From Fragum whitleyi (lineage: Eukaryota; Mollusca; Bivalvia; Cardiida; Cardiidae): a DNA stretch of 64,000 nt. Shown here in pieces: positions 49,401 through 53,287 of this stretch. How positions within the stretch are numbered: the first letter of the stretch is position 1; every line of letters begins with the position of its first letter. The stretch is taken from contig OX411544.1 of NCBI GenBank assembly GCA_948146395.1, forward strand, positions 41,382,807 through 41,446,806, given 5' to 3'. Under the pieces are notes generated by a model. That model was not told the DNA's origin. It ran no database searches and saw only the letters and a list, made by a program, of their open reading frames with translations. The translations under genes were made by a program, and so were the position numbers.

Positions 49401-51524
49401 GTTAGATATCTTTTTTCATACAAAACACTAAGTATGTATTAAATATACCTTCATTTTGAATTTTAAATGAGCCAATTTTTTGTTTAAACAGATCAACATC
49501 AGCATTAACCAAAATTCATTGAAATAATATTCATGTAAAATCTTATAGAAATGAAATTAATATATTTTTTCAATTGGAAAAATGGTTCAAATAACATTAT
49601 AGGAAGAAGGCCCACAAAATAATGTTTGACCAAAAGGAGAACTTTTTCTTAATCATGCGTGACCTTCCAAACTATTTTGCATCATTGAGAGTTAAGGTAG
49701 TGGACCCGTAAAAGTTCCACAACCTTTTGGATAACATTTTGGTAATAATTTAAAACAGACATACCTGGGGTGCGTGGTTCATGAGTGTCCATATAGAAGG
49801 TAACAACACCTGTAGGTAAGTCTATAATGGTATTTTCACTCATTAAATCAGTACCTGGAATTTTAATAATACACCCACTATTAAATATGGATGTCTATTT
49901 CACCACTTGTCCCTGGACAAGATAAATCTGATTTCTTACTTCTCCAGGAATAAAATGAACTTGTCAACAAAAATGTACGTAGATAAATATTGAGAAAATA
50001 TTGTTTTTAATGAATAAAATGCTGTAACCCAGCATTTTCTTCATCAAAGACAATGCTTTCTTCCTTTTGATACAAACAAAAGGATGACTTTTCTCCTAGA
50101 TCTTTTTAGTACAGTATCAAGATTTGGTCTGGTATATACTTGTTCAAGGACAAGTAGACTCAAAGAATGTACTTGCCCACATGTAGAAAAGCCCATGTCA
50201 GACAAGGCGGGCATGGAAATTCAATACTCCTGCAATTGAGCAACCAATCTTATTTACCAACCATTATAAATAGTCTCTTCAACGAAAGCAAAAAGGTGGG
50301 CATTTTTCAATGAACAATTGTTTATTACTAAATCTCATATTGATGAAACCCATTGAGACCATTCTAATGTGTCTCTGACTTATGAAGCAATAAAAAATAT
50401 CAAAATTACCTGTCTAATTCATCATGAAATATAATGTAACATTGGTGTTGGCCTTGGTGTTTGATCATTTGGAATATGCCTAGGCCATTTCAGTAACATG
50501 CAACTGACCTCTAATGTATATAAGGGGGATGGGTATGTAACAAAATTGTGCATTTGTTAGGCAGAAACAGTCTAAGAAAAACTAGCTCTGTACAACAGGT
50601 GCTATCTTGAGATTTATATTTTCAAGAGTACTATTGAGACTCTAAAGGCGAATCATTCTGTAAATTCAAGTTTTTTCAGCCATTTTTTAAGAATCTGAAG
50701 CTTTTCACATAAGAAAAAGAAGTTTTCACTAATTTGACTTAAAGGAGTAAAATGGGGACGTTCTATGCTTTCACACAAAATTTGGAGGCCTTTGACATTT
50801 TATCTGACGTCATCTAAGTTTTTCCTTGATTTTCCAGTAATTTTCATAAATGTCGGTCTATGTACATCCAAGGTTGATTGTGAGATTGGCTGAGTGGTGT
50901 ACTGAATGGGAGTTCGATCTATAAATTATGGACTCCTATTCATTCAAGACATAGAACTCTAAAGTAATGATTATTTGTACTATCAAAGCATTCATAACTC
51001 AATCTGTATTGATTACATTTGTAAGAACTTTGGAAATAATAAAAGTGAGATTACAAGGGAAAAAGAATTGCAGGAGTCCAAAATGGCCATGGTCTCTAGA
51101 TTTTGGAATAGGCATCTGGTTTTTTATTTTATTTTTTTATTTATTTTTTTTTCGTCTTCTTTTTTAAAAAGAAAATGCTCAAACACTTTCTTTGGAAGAA
51201 AACTTTGAAAAAAAAGGAATTACTTATAACAAGCAATTTCTTCTTTTCCACAATGTTCTCCCATTATGAAAATTCAGACTCCTTACTTTGAGCTTTGACT
51301 CCTCAAGTCCAATTGACTCCTTATTCTCAGAAGTTAGTGTCAACCTCTGTTTACCTTTATAAACTTTAAGTTTCATGTTAAATGATCCACTTCCAAGATC
51401 AGCGATAATGAGCTTCCAGTCTCCATCTGCCTGGATGTCTGATAATGTTACACATTGGGTAAATGTGTACAGGGAGGCTATGGGATCTTGATAGGCATCT
51501 AGCCACTTAGTGGATTTCACCTCA
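13336..51524 (-). CDS. BBS1: BBS1, BBSome subunit (14 of about 15 coding exons; exon 1 not found)
   Basis: BBS1 is a core subunit of the BBSome, the coat-like complex that carries membrane proteins through the ciliary base. In the family its beta-propeller binds ARL6/BBS3-GTP. Exons were joined by splice sites (AG before and GT after every internal exon), by phase, and by residue-level match to human BBS1 as I know it. Joined exons 2-15 give 575 codons plus a stop, without internal stops or phase conflict. Human BBS1 has 593 residues. The N-terminal seven-bladed propeller spans exons 2-11 and the C-terminal GAE (adaptin-ear-like) domain about exons 12-15. Hallmark stretches are [73 protein letters not shown] and [16 protein letters not shown]. 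The Met matching human M390 (mutated in disease) is conserved in exon 10. Introns reach 8.5 kb and are full of transposons. Confidence 0.95.
13438..13920 (+). mobile_element. AACAAGAG-type element, 5' part, abutting BBS1 exon 15
   Basis: It begins AGCAAGAGGACAATGATGG with the subterminal motif ATCGCTCACCTGA. The interior has about two units of roughly 180 bp (both with AACAAACTTGG.AGAGG and GATGCTACATAC). The 3' hairpin end is missing, so it is truncated. Confidence 0.6.
14089..14152. repeat. Short inverted repeat around a TGACGTCA-like centre
   Basis: AAATTGAAACGAC and its complement GTCGTTTCAATTT flank about 38 bases that include ATGACGTCAT. Probably a MITE remnant. Confidence 0.5.
14393..14479 (-). 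CDS. BBS1: BBS1 exon 14
   Basis: Phase 0 at both ends (87 bp). The acceptor is TTTATAG and the donor AAG|GTTTGT. It encodes [20 protein letters not shown] and then DKGVSDTVK, matching human [20 protein letters not shown] and NKGISDIIK in the GAE domain. A MITE begins about 22 bp upstream of the acceptor. Confidence 0.92.
14501..14815. mobile_element. MITE, CTCGGCAGAGCC-core family
   Basis: A close relative of 8101-8415, with the same left segment and palindromic right half. It sits immediately upstream of the BBS1 exon 14 acceptor. Confidence 0.75.
14891..16585 (+). mobile_element. AACAAGAG-type element, ATGCTCCCC family, with nested element
   Basis: The 5' end is AACAAGAGCCGTCAGAGACG with subterminal ATGCTCCCC. 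The 3' end is the hairpin CTCCCTTCGGGGAGCAT followed by AAAAA, so the two ends are complementary. A second element starts at 14944. Three partial copies of a roughly 340-bp unit (GGTAACAAAC.TT.AGCCCCCTTTT at about 15727, 15896 and 16233) fill the distal half, with a GGACGGACGGACGG run near 16190. Confidence 0.7.
14944..15668 (+). mobile_element. Nested AACAAGAG-type element, ATCCCCCGCC family, 157-bp units
   Basis: It begins AACAAGAGCCAAGTTGGACA inside the element at 14891. It has about four tandem units of about 157 bp, each with CAAAGGGCAATAACTCCAA and GATCTATCCACCCAT. The 3' hairpin is missing. A more complete inverted relative lies at 62389-62846. Confidence 0.7.
16604..18407 (+). mobile_element. 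AACAAGAG-type element, CGCTCACCTGA family, with 145-bp tandem array
   Basis: The 5' end is AACAAGAGGGCCATAGTGGC with CGCTCACCTGA. The 3' end is the hairpin GAGCACTTCGTGCTC, then AGGTGAGC (complementary to the 5' motif) and TAAAAA. Between them lie about eleven tandem units of about 145 bp with GACCTAGTTTTTGACCCCAG and GCCTCTAGAGTGCATACAAG. Repeating minus-strand frames of 71 codons at 145-bp spacing are artefacts of the array. Confidence 0.85.
18538..18765. mobile_element. piggyBac-like MITE (TTAA duplication)
   Basis: TTAA lies at both ends, with TIR-like CCCTTTGCTGTTT and AAACAGGAAAGGG. A central palindrome is built on GAAGAAATTGCTTCTGACAA. No ORF. Relatives lie at 19454-19680, 33997-34225 and 36334-36565. 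The assignment rests on TTAA and CCC termini. Confidence 0.75.
18766..19453. other. BBS1 intron 13 sequence, nothing recognised
   Basis: AT-rich intronic DNA. I see no conserved exon, TIR or tandem unit. Confidence 0.4.
19454..19680. mobile_element. piggyBac-like MITE, inverted and decayed
   Basis: The same family as 18538-18765 in the opposite orientation: TTAACACTTTCCTGTC at the left, and CAGGGATTATACAGCAAAGA then TCAA at the right. The central AAGAAATTGCTTGTCAGAAG palindrome is retained. Confidence 0.7.
19698..19925 (+). mobile_element. Fragment of the AACAAGATGT element family
   Basis: It starts ATACAAGAGCTGTTTGTGAA and runs through ACATGGATGCCCCC, as in 48617-48840 and the inverse of 10837-11097. 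The 3' end is not recognised. Confidence 0.5.
20272..20406 (-). CDS. BBS1: BBS1 exon 13
   Basis: 135 bp, phase 0 at both ends, acceptor TGTTTCAG, donor CAG|GTATGG. It encodes [20 protein letters not shown] followed by [20 protein letters not shown] and RTFIQ. It matches human VQGLGPTFKLTLHLQNTS and opens the C-terminal GAE domain. Confidence 0.95.
20881..20978. repeat. 98-bp inverted repeat
   Basis: Arms starting CTTTGAAGTTTAATTGTTTC pair over 47 bases around the loop GATG. The four mismatches are all transitions and three fall at CpG/TpG positions. Probably a MITE core. Flanks carry GATGTCACCC and GTTGACATCA, possibly an outer inverted pair. Confidence 0.75.
20979..22315. other. BBS1 intron 13/12 sequence, mostly unrecognised
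   Basis: No exon was found. A short palindrome at about 22095-22140 (AGATCAGTCTGCACAGATGT and its complement) belongs to a dispersed family with copies near 12860, 22890, 23845 and 39680. Confidence 0.4.
22316..22725. mobile_element. MITE with AATGAGCCTGTGCAT ends, split by a SINE-like insertion
   Basis: The left end AATGAGCCTGTGCAT..CATTTCCAACAATTTGAAA is mirrored at the right by TTTCAAATTGTTGGAAATGT and CATGCACAGATTCAAAT. A SINE-like repeat occupies about 22385-22620. An uninterrupted relative is at 36053-36299, with fragments near 30720 and 32615-32660. Confidence 0.65.
22385..22620 (-). repeat. SINE-like repeat with GGCGTTAAAC tail, inverted
   Basis: The reverse complement reads ..GATAATCGTAGACCTATGTG..GGAGGCTAGGAAAGGATATG.. 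and ends in ATTCAATCAATCAATCAATT. It matches the plus-strand copy at 52090-52345 and a decayed copy at 29462-29685. Confidence 0.65.
23051..23204 (-). pseudogene. Ghost copies of BBS1 exon 12 (two head-to-tail halves)
   Basis: 23051-23124 matches the part of exon 12 around 23660-23735 at roughly 80% by eye. 23125-23204 matches the donor-proximal half (23608-23692) at roughly 75%. On the minus strand the second part reads [11 protein letters not shown] beside exon 12 [10 protein letters not shown], and it keeps the donor-like G|GTAAAG. A one-base insertion shifts its phase, so neither half can substitute for exon 12. Confidence 0.75.
23566..23606 (-). pseudogene. Third fragment of the exon 12 repeat, abutting exon 12
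   Basis: CCTGGCTGTTTTCAGCCAAA and following bases resemble the 23694-23732 part of exon 12 (CTGGCTGTATTCAACCTTAG). They lie directly before CAACTTTACC, the same junction seen at 23124/23125. Confidence 0.6.
23619..23752 (-). CDS. BBS1: BBS1 exon 12
   Basis: 134 bp, phase 1 in and phase 0 out, acceptor TTTTCAG, donor CAG|GTAAAG. With exon 11 it encodes [20 protein letters not shown] followed by [20 protein letters not shown] and LKLNAQ, matching human [20 protein letters not shown]. It is the only intact member of a local array of exon-12-like fragments. Confidence 0.95.
24481..24550 (-). repeat. tRNA-like head of a SINE
   Basis: The minus strand reads GCCACGATAGCTCAGTGGTT with a good D-arm (GCTC..GAGC) and a T-arm-like GGGGTTTGAGTCCTGG. 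The anticodon stem pairs poorly, so it is more likely a SINE head than a working tRNA gene. It lies in BBS1 intron 11. Confidence 0.6.
24555..24612. repeat. Dispersed palindrome with GGCAGTTACAACTGTTTTG motif
   Basis: GGCTCAGCACAAAACAGTT faces GGGAGTTACAACTGTTT across ATAAACATAT. Relatives occur near 24220-24290, 27800-27868, 39865-39915 and 48370-48435, so it is a MITE-like family. Confidence 0.6.
25029..25098 (-). pseudogene. Ghost copy of the 3' end of BBS1 exon 11
   Basis: About 64 bases align without gaps to 27329-27392 with about ten differences. The minus-strand frame is conserved ([11 protein letters not shown] beside exon 11 [11 protein letters not shown]), but TGA replaces the Arg codon. 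The donor has changed from GTAAGT to GTAATT. It lies between exons 11 and 12 and is not a usable exon. Confidence 0.8.
25561..26814 (+). mobile_element. AACAAGAG-type element, CGCTCCACTGG family, 155-bp tandem array
   Basis: The 5' end is AACAAGAGGCCCAAGAGAGC with CGCTCCACTGG. The 3' end is the hairpin CTGGCCTTCGGCCAG then TGGAGCTAAAAA. About six units of 155 bp contain TTTGGGGGTCAATCCAAATT and CACCCAAGGAACATTCTGG. A second AACAAGAGGACC start at 25772 indicates a nested or recombined 5' end of another family. A C-run/A-run junction precedes the element. The open frames inside follow the repeat unit and are not genes. Confidence 0.8.
26958..27318. mobile_element. MITE, CTCGGCAGAGCC-core family, next to BBS1 exon 11 donor
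   Basis: The same family as 8101-8415, with a local expansion of TATACTTATATACTTATAC-type sequence near 27130-27180. Its right end lies about 15-20 bp from the exon 11 donor at 27334. Confidence 0.75.
27334..27492 (-). CDS. BBS1: BBS1 exon 11
   Basis: 159 bp, phase 1 at both ends, acceptor GATACAG, donor A|GTAAGT. It encodes [20 protein letters not shown] followed by [20 protein letters not shown] and [12 protein letters not shown]. The human counterpart is [14 protein letters not shown] through LREREAG; one residue is inserted at the exon 11/12 junction relative to human. Confidence 0.95.
27493..29287. other. BBS1 intron 10
   Basis: Very AT-rich with no exon found. GTAAAAATTCTAATAGAGCC near 27557 recurs near 52427, a dispersed repeat end. 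A member of the GGCAGTTACAACT palindrome family lies at about 27800-27868. Confidence 0.5.
29288..29390 (-). CDS. BBS1: BBS1 exon 10 (carries the M390-equivalent Met)
   Basis: 103 bp, phase 0 in and phase 1 out, acceptor TTTTTTCAG, donor A|GTAAGT. It encodes [20 protein letters not shown] followed by [14 protein letters not shown], matching human [20 protein letters not shown] and RYGREDNTLIMTTR. The Met before VTC aligns with human Met390 in the propeller. Confidence 0.95.
29462..29685 (-). repeat. Decayed SINE-like repeat
   Basis: The same family and orientation as 22385-22620: GATTGATTGGGTTAAACACC, then AGCACCTAATAATGG and AGGTCTACAATTTTAAACCC. Confidence 0.6.
29689..29838. mobile_element. 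150-bp MITE with CAGTAAAACCCCTC ends and TA duplication
   Basis: TA-CAGTAAAACCCCTC at the left, GAGGGGTTTTACTG-TA at the right. It shares ends and flanking interior (GGGCACCCCGCTATTACG, GTGGTCTT.ATAGAGGGG) with the 1.2-kb element at 47004-48218, so it looks like an internally deleted derivative. The TA duplication suggests Tc1/mariner/pogo-type mobilisation. Confidence 0.8.
30042..30167 (-). CDS. BBS1: BBS1 exon 9
   Basis: 126 bp, phase 0 at both ends, acceptor TTTTCACAG, donor AAG|GTATGT. It encodes [20 protein letters not shown] followed by [20 protein letters not shown] and YK, matching human [20 protein letters not shown] and ANGEVRIYR. A MITE begins about 20 bp upstream of the acceptor. 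Confidence 0.95.
30187..30450. mobile_element. MITE with ATATGTGACCCGTCA ends
   Basis: TIRs ATATGTGACCCGTCA and complement. The interior has a secondary palindrome CCCTAGTCAGACTGCGC..GCGCATACTGACAAGGG. Relatives lie at 35042-35312, 42248-42516 and 42526-42781, with isolated ends near 44885 and 53390. Confidence 0.8.
30451..32791. other. BBS1 intron 8, distal part; little recognised
   Basis: No exon was found. Fragments of the AATGAGCCTGTGCAT MITE family occur near 30720-30765 and 32615-32660. The rest is AT-rich with no evident tandem or inverted structure. Confidence 0.45.
32792..33033. mobile_element. MITE with 25-bp TIRs (GGCCCGAGATTATAAAAC)
   Basis: This is the best-preserved member of the AAAACTTTTCTCA family. 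The 25-bp ends differ at a single base. No ORF. Confidence 0.8.
33188..33431. mobile_element. MITE, GGGCCCGTTTTAC family
   Basis: The ends GGGTCCGTTTTACTAAGCAT and its near-complement match the element at 11321-11583, including the inner CGTAAGTCAAAAATTAAA. Confidence 0.75.
33561..33684 (-). CDS. BBS1: BBS1 exon 8
   Basis: 124 bp, phase 2 in and phase 0 out, acceptor TTACAG, donor AAG|GTATGG. It encodes [20 protein letters not shown] followed by [20 protein letters not shown] and K, matching human [20 protein letters not shown] through LHGFTHK. Confidence 0.95.
33997..34225. mobile_element. piggyBac-like MITE
   Basis: TTAA at both ends, CCCTTTCCTGTTTTTC at the left and AAACAGCAAAGGG at the right, opposite in orientation to 18538-18765. 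The central palindrome is present. Confidence 0.78.
34245..34839 (+). mobile_element. AACAAGA-type element, AGCTCGACTATTCG family
   Basis: The 5' end is AACAAGACAACAGCAAAGCT with AGCTAGACTATTCCTCG. The 3' end is CTACGAATAGTCGAGCTAAAAA, whose first part is complementary to the 5' motif. Three units spaced 160-175 bp each carry TGCAAAGTTTCCAAGCAA. It lies immediately beside the piggyBac-like MITE. Confidence 0.7.
35042..35312. mobile_element. MITE, ATATGTGACC family
   Basis: TATGTGACCTGTCACACAAA at the left and TCATGACAAGTTACATATAA at the right, with a diverged interior containing CAGACAATCTGCTCAATCC. A decayed relative of 30187-30450. Confidence 0.6.
35542..35901. mobile_element. 360-bp TIR element beside BBS1 exon 7 donor
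   Basis: Ends AGGGGTATGGAAATTTGAC and its near-complement. The interior has AACCCAGCATTTTCTTCATG and GGATGACTTTTCTCCTA, shared with a second copy at about 49865-50235. The right end stops 14 bp short of the exon 7 donor. Confidence 0.7.
35917..36023 (-). CDS. BBS1: BBS1 exon 7
   Basis: 107 bp, phase 0 in and phase 2 out, acceptor ATTTCCAG, donor AG|GTAAGT. It encodes [20 protein letters not shown] followed by [15 protein letters not shown], matching human [20 protein letters not shown] and RLAAACRNGNIYILR. It is hemmed in on both sides by mobile elements. Confidence 0.94.
36053..36299. mobile_element. MITE with AATGAGCCTGTGCA ends
   Basis: AATGAGCCTGTGCAAGAGAT at the left and AATTGTTGGAAATGTCAAAC at the right. 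The interior contains the palindrome-like GTGCATCAGCACAGTCTGGC. It begins about 30 bp upstream of the BBS1 exon 7 acceptor. Confidence 0.65.
36334..36565. mobile_element. piggyBac-like MITE
   Basis: The same orientation as 18538-18765. TCAA (mutated TTAA) with CCCTTTGCTGTTTAATC at the left, AAACAGGAAAGTG and TTAA at the right. Confidence 0.75.
36938..37181 (-). CDS. BBS1: BBS1 exon 6
   Basis: 244 bp, phase 2 in and phase 0 out, acceptor TTTTACAG, donor ACG|GTAAGA. It encodes [20 protein letters not shown], then [20 protein letters not shown] and [20 protein letters not shown], ending [11 protein letters not shown]. It matches human [20 protein letters not shown] through LDPEAFTILAK and is the longest exon of the gene. 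Confidence 0.95.
37210..37896. mobile_element. AAAACTTTTCTCA-family MITE split by a later insertion
   Basis: The left half (37210-37361) and right half (37805-37896) together match 32792-33033. The 443-bp insert at 37362-37804 separates them. Confidence 0.7.
37362..37804. mobile_element. 443-bp TIR element with 6-bp target duplication
   Basis: It begins CAGGCCTTCTATCAGGCCT and ends CACTAGGAGGCCTG, giving short inverted ends CAGGCCTYCTA. It is flanked by ATATTA at 37356-37361 and 37805-37810. The interior is rich in AAAGGTTTTAAAGG. No ORF. The superfamily was not determined. Confidence 0.75.
38050..38675 (+). mobile_element. Old AACAAGAG-type element, GAGCTAGAAA end
   Basis: Units of about 150 bp carry CCTGCCATGCCCATATTTGG and GGGTCA.C.AAG.AA.ATTC. 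It ends in a hairpin-like TCTTTGGCCAGTTGAGCTAG. The 5' start is not recognisable. It is more diverged than 25561-26814 or 55046-55974. Confidence 0.65.
39105..39605 (+). mobile_element. AACAAGATGT-type element, TGACCTTTGACC units
   Basis: It begins GCAAGATGTGTTTGTAACA. There are three imperfect units with GACCTTTGACCTATGTGACC and GATTCTAGGTC.CTTGGTTC, then a GGATGGATGGACAG run. The end is a CTCTACTTCGTAGGTGGAGA hairpin followed by GTAAAAA. Relative: 11925-12245. Confidence 0.65.
39606..39930. other. BBS1 intron 5, repeat fragments
   Basis: It contains a degenerate copy of the CTAAGACAAGCC..GATGTGCAG palindrome family (39670-39730). A GGCAGTTACAACTG palindrome (39865-39915) ends about 15 bp downstream of the exon 5 donor. 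Confidence 0.5.
39931..39977 (-). CDS. BBS1: BBS1 exon 5 (47-bp micro-exon)
   Basis: 47 bp, phase 0 in and phase 2 out, acceptor TTGTTACAG, donor AG|GTAAGT. It encodes [15 protein letters not shown] plus the first two bases of an Arg codon, matching human DRIDPLTLKEMLESIR. The phases join exons 4 and 6 exactly. Confidence 0.93.
39978..40869. other. BBS1 intron 4, proximal part; nothing recognised
   Basis: AT-rich DNA without an identifiable exon, TIR or tandem unit. Confidence 0.4.
40870..41535 (+). mobile_element. AACAAGAG-type element, 3' part with GGCCTTCGGCC hairpin
   Basis: Units of about 150 bp carry TTTTTGGTAGACTGATAAAG and CCTCCGCCCATTAAA. Then come ACGACCGGACGCACGAACGG and the hairpin TGGCCTTCGGCCA with GGAGATAAAAA. 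The 5' end is missing. The array differs from those at 25561 and 55046 although the 3' end is shared. Confidence 0.7.
41536..42247. other. BBS1 intron 4, nothing recognised
   Basis: No exon was found. A short open frame at 41866-42066 has no recognisable domain and is probably chance. Confidence 0.4.
42248..42516. mobile_element. MITE, ATATGTGACC family
   Basis: ATATGTGACCTGTCACGC at the left, ATGATGGGTCACATAT at the right, with an AGTCTGTGCAATCCGCGCAG inner palindrome. Confidence 0.78.
42526..42781. mobile_element. MITE, ATATGTGACC family, tandem neighbour
   Basis: GAATGTGACCAGTCAAGC at the left, a TTTTCACATGACAGGCCA end at the right. The interior resembles 42248-42516, so two copies lie side by side in the same orientation. 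Confidence 0.7.
42785..42921. mobile_element. Right half of an AAAACTTTTCTCA-family MITE
   Basis: It matches the right half of 32792-33033 (TACATTAAAATGAGTATTAA to GAAAAGTTTTATAGCCTCGA). The left half is missing. Confidence 0.65.
43072..43845 (+). mobile_element. AACAAGAG-type element, CTCCACTGAC variant, 3' truncated
   Basis: ATCAAGAGGCCCAAGAGGGC starts it, followed by the same leader as 25561-25700. About four units of roughly 150 bp with CCTGCCACGCC.ATATTTATG follow. No 3' hairpin is present. Confidence 0.7.
43846..46117. other. BBS1 intron 4, largely unrecognised
   Basis: No exon was found. An isolated end of the ATATGTGACC MITE family occurs near 44885 (CGTGACGGGTCACATATG). TGACGTCATTG near 44011 and CTTTCCCTCTCCC-rich sequence near 45235 are the only other notable patches. 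Confidence 0.4.
46118..46288 (+). mobile_element. Compact 171-bp AACAAGAG-type element, ATGCCCCCGA family
   Basis: The 5' end is AACAAGAGCTGTCACTGTAA with AATGCCCCCGA. The 3' end is CCTATCGGGGGCATAAAAA, complementary to the 5' motif. A GGACGGACGGACGG run lies between. It is complete but has no tandem array, so it shows the minimal architecture of the group. Confidence 0.8.
46289..47003. other. BBS1 intron 4, nothing recognised
   Basis: Relatively CpG-containing DNA (ATGACGTCACACCCAGTGCG near 46707) without a recognisable exon or element. Confidence 0.35.
47004..48218. mobile_element. 1.2-kb TIR transposon with TA duplication (CAGTAAAACCCCTC ends)
   Basis: TA-CAGTAAAACCCCTCC at the left, TAGAGGGGTTTTTCTG-TA at the right. 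Sub-terminal GCACCCCGCTATTACGA and GACCACCCCGCTATTAAGAC face each other. Several frames of 60-100 codons occur, but none shows a DDE or CENP-B-like transposase motif I recognise. It is decayed or non-autonomous. The 150-bp element at 29689 has the same ends. Confidence 0.75.
48370..48435. repeat. Palindrome with AAACTATTGTAAGTGCCTAT arms
   Basis: Arms of about 31 bp face each other around ATATATTCAT-like sequence. It resembles the GGCAGTTACAACTG family in layout. Confidence 0.6.
48493..48608 (-). CDS. BBS1: BBS1 exon 4
   Basis: 116 bp, phase 1 in and phase 0 out, acceptor TTTCTTACAG, donor CAA|GTTAGA (weak). It encodes [20 protein letters not shown] followed by [18 protein letters not shown], matching human [20 protein letters not shown] and EQDLWNQ. 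A transposon end lies about 9 bp upstream of the exon. Confidence 0.95.
48617..48840 (+). mobile_element. AACAAGATGT-type element overlapping exon 4 acceptor region
   Basis: It begins AACAAGATGTATTTGTGAAA with AATGCCCCTGAGAAGG, then CTTGACCTTGTCACATAATC. It lacks the 3' hairpin. On the minus strand its first bases (CTTGTT) fall inside the pyrimidine tract of BBS1 exon 4. Confidence 0.7.
49288..49448. mobile_element. Palindromic right half of a CTCGGCAGAGCC-type MITE
   Basis: ATATAATACATACTAATTGT and its complement AAACACTAAGTATGTATTA enclose AAGGTTG..CAACCAAGTT arms and a TGTCAAGGCTCTGCCAAGAC centre. Confidence 0.7.
49765..49854 (-). CDS. BBS1: BBS1 exon 3
   Basis: 90 bp, phase 1 at both ends, acceptor ATTCCAG, donor CCAG|GTATGT. 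It encodes [20 protein letters not shown] followed by MDTHEPRTP, matching human [20 protein letters not shown] and MEQHEPRTP. Confidence 0.94.
49865..50235. mobile_element. Second copy of the 360-bp TIR element
   Basis: The interior matches 35542-35901 (TGTAACCCAGCATTTTCTTC, AGGATGACTTTTCTCCTAGA, ACTTGTTCAAGGACAAGTAG). Ends are eroded. It begins roughly 10-15 bp upstream of the BBS1 exon 3 acceptor. Confidence 0.65.
50236..51354. other. BBS1 intron 2
   Basis: No exon was found. 50516-50585 matches the inverse of about 1740-1800 (GGATGGGTATGT.ACAAAAT). A fragment of the piggyBac-like palindrome (ACAAGCAATTTCTTCTTTTC) lies near 51228-51247, and T-rich runs lie near 51120-51170. Confidence 0.5.
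51355..51524 (-). CDS. BBS1: BBS1 exon 2 (first exon found)
   Basis: 170 bp, phase 2 in and phase 1 out, acceptor TTTTTACAG, donor AAAG|GTAAAC. It encodes [40 protein letters not shown] and [16 protein letters not shown], matching human [20 protein letters not shown] through LKVLK. The incoming phase is the same as the human exon 1/2 junction (third base of codon 16). A short upstream exon with the ATG is therefore expected. Confidence 0.95.
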
Positions 51525-52089
51525 CTGTAAAAAATTATAAACAGAGTCACATAACATATGTCCTCATATAATTGTGCCCTCCCTTATTTGCAACCTTATT
51601 TTCTATTAATAAAAAAAACCCACTTCAAATGCCTAAATTTTAGGAACTTTTTGAGACTTCTTCTCCAATTTGAGATGATTTTCCTCTAAACAATCATTTA
51701 TATGATTGCTTAGAGAAAATTTACCTCAAATAACAGGGAAAAGGGCATAAAAGACATCAATCTTAATGTTTTTTTTCAAATCAGAAAATGCAAACTAAAT
51801 AAAAGCTCCCTGACCATGTTATAAACATCTCCAGGAGGCATGTATTAGGGGAAATAAGGTAAAAGATAGAGGGTGTATTTTGGATTTCAAATTCAAATAT
51901 TTCATTAATTCAGACAGATTCAATTTCATAAATGCCAAAAAAATGTGTTGTGGGCACTCATCGAAACTTCACAATGAGTACCCTCAACATTGACTTTTAT
52001 CAAAGAAGGAGGACTTTAAGCTGACTGGTATTAGAAGAAGGAGGATTTGAGACTGACAGTAAAAGTCTGACTGGCATTAGCCCTTCTTA
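51525..52089. other. BBS1 upstream/intron 1, foldback fragments
   Basis: CCTCTAAACAATCATTTATA and TATGATTGCTTAGAGAAAAT near 51684-51720 form an inverted pair that recurs at about 52850-52890. No exon was recognised. Confidence 0.45.
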
Positions 52090-52345
52090 TCTGTATACCT
52101 CTGTCACACAGAAAACAGGTCCCGGGTTCGATCCCCGACGGAGGCACTCATTCTTTCCGACTATTTGTCTCTCACCAATGGGTTGATAATCGTAGACCTA
52201 TGTGAGATAGCGGCTGGAGGCTAGGAAAGAATGTGATGGTTGCACTGGTGAGAGAAATACCAGGGATCCATTGTTAGGTGCTCCAGCCCCGGGGTATAAC
52301 TGAAATAATGTTGAAAGCGGCGTTAAACTCCATTCAATCAATCAC
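52090..52345 (+). repeat. SINE-like repeat with tRNA B box and GGCGTTAAAC tail
   Basis: A tRNA-type B box (GGGTTCGATCCCC) lies near 52124. A conserved body (GGTTGATAATCGTAGACCTA, AGATAGCGGCTGGAGGCTAG) and the tail GGCGTTAAACTCCATTCAAT follow. Inverse relatives lie at 22385-22620 and 29462-29685. Confidence 0.7.
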
Positions 52346-53068
52346 ACAGAAAACTCTTTCAAGTGTTTCATAATTTAGGACTTGTTCACAAAGGCTGCAA
52401 TTAACAGTGAAAAGAGGGTACCGTAAAAGTTCTAATAGAGCCCCATGCTCTCTTATTACCCCATCCCCTTCTTGTAACATCAAGATTGGCCATTTTGTGA
52501 ATGATTTTCAGATAACTGAAGCCTCTGATTAGTCCCATGATCACCACCAAATTGATGTCACAATGATTTCAATGAAGGGTAAAAGTAACTTTTCCAAACC
52601 AAATGTTCAGATTTTTCTGTTAGTTCAATGCTAAAATTACAGATTTGCTATATTTTTTTATCATCAAAGTATACTGTACCCTTAATTTTTCATAAAAACC
52701 TGTATAACTGTATTTCTCCTAATAAACACTCACGGAAGCTATACATTACATCGTCAGGGAGCTTTTATTCAGTATCAATTTTGGCACAAAAAATCCATTA
52801 AATTGGTGTCTTTTAGGCTTTTTTCACTTTAATTTGAGTCGAAATTTCCTCTAAACAATCATTTAATGATTGATTGCTTATAGGAAATTTGCCTCAAATT
52901 AAAAGTCTCAAAAAAATTATTAAAATTTAGGCATTTGAAATTTATTTTCTTAGTAATAAATATGGGTGTGCTACTTTTAGGGTGGGCACTATCATTAGAG
53001 AAAATAATGCAATAATCGGAGATTTACAGTTGTGAAGACTTTGAAAGAGCATTATTGGCAATTTGCTT
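52346..53068. other. No exon recognised; repeat fragments
   Basis: GTAAAAGTTCTAATAGAGCC near 52427 is shared with 27557. The CTCTAAACAATCATTTAATG inverted pair lies at about 52850-52890. The rest is AT-rich and unassigned. Confidence 0.4.
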
Positions 53069-53287
53069 GGGGCCTGTTTTACTTATGAAACATCGTACAA
53101 AAAAATAAATCTTCAGTAAAAATCACAAATTGTACCTGGTGTTTTCATGCATTGTAAGATTCTGCCTTGCAATATCTCATTGGAATTGTCTTTAGAAGAC
53201 AATTCCAATGAAATGATCCATGGCAAAATTCCATATTTAGTTACTTCTATAGAAGCAACTTTAATTTTTAGCTTACGCAAAAGCCCC
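53069..53287. mobile_element. MITE, GGGCCCGTTTTAC family, decayed
   Basis: GGGGCCTGTTTTACTTATG at the left, CTTACGCAAAAGCCCC at the right, with a perfect inner TTGTCTTTAGAAGACAA palindrome. Confidence 0.65.
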
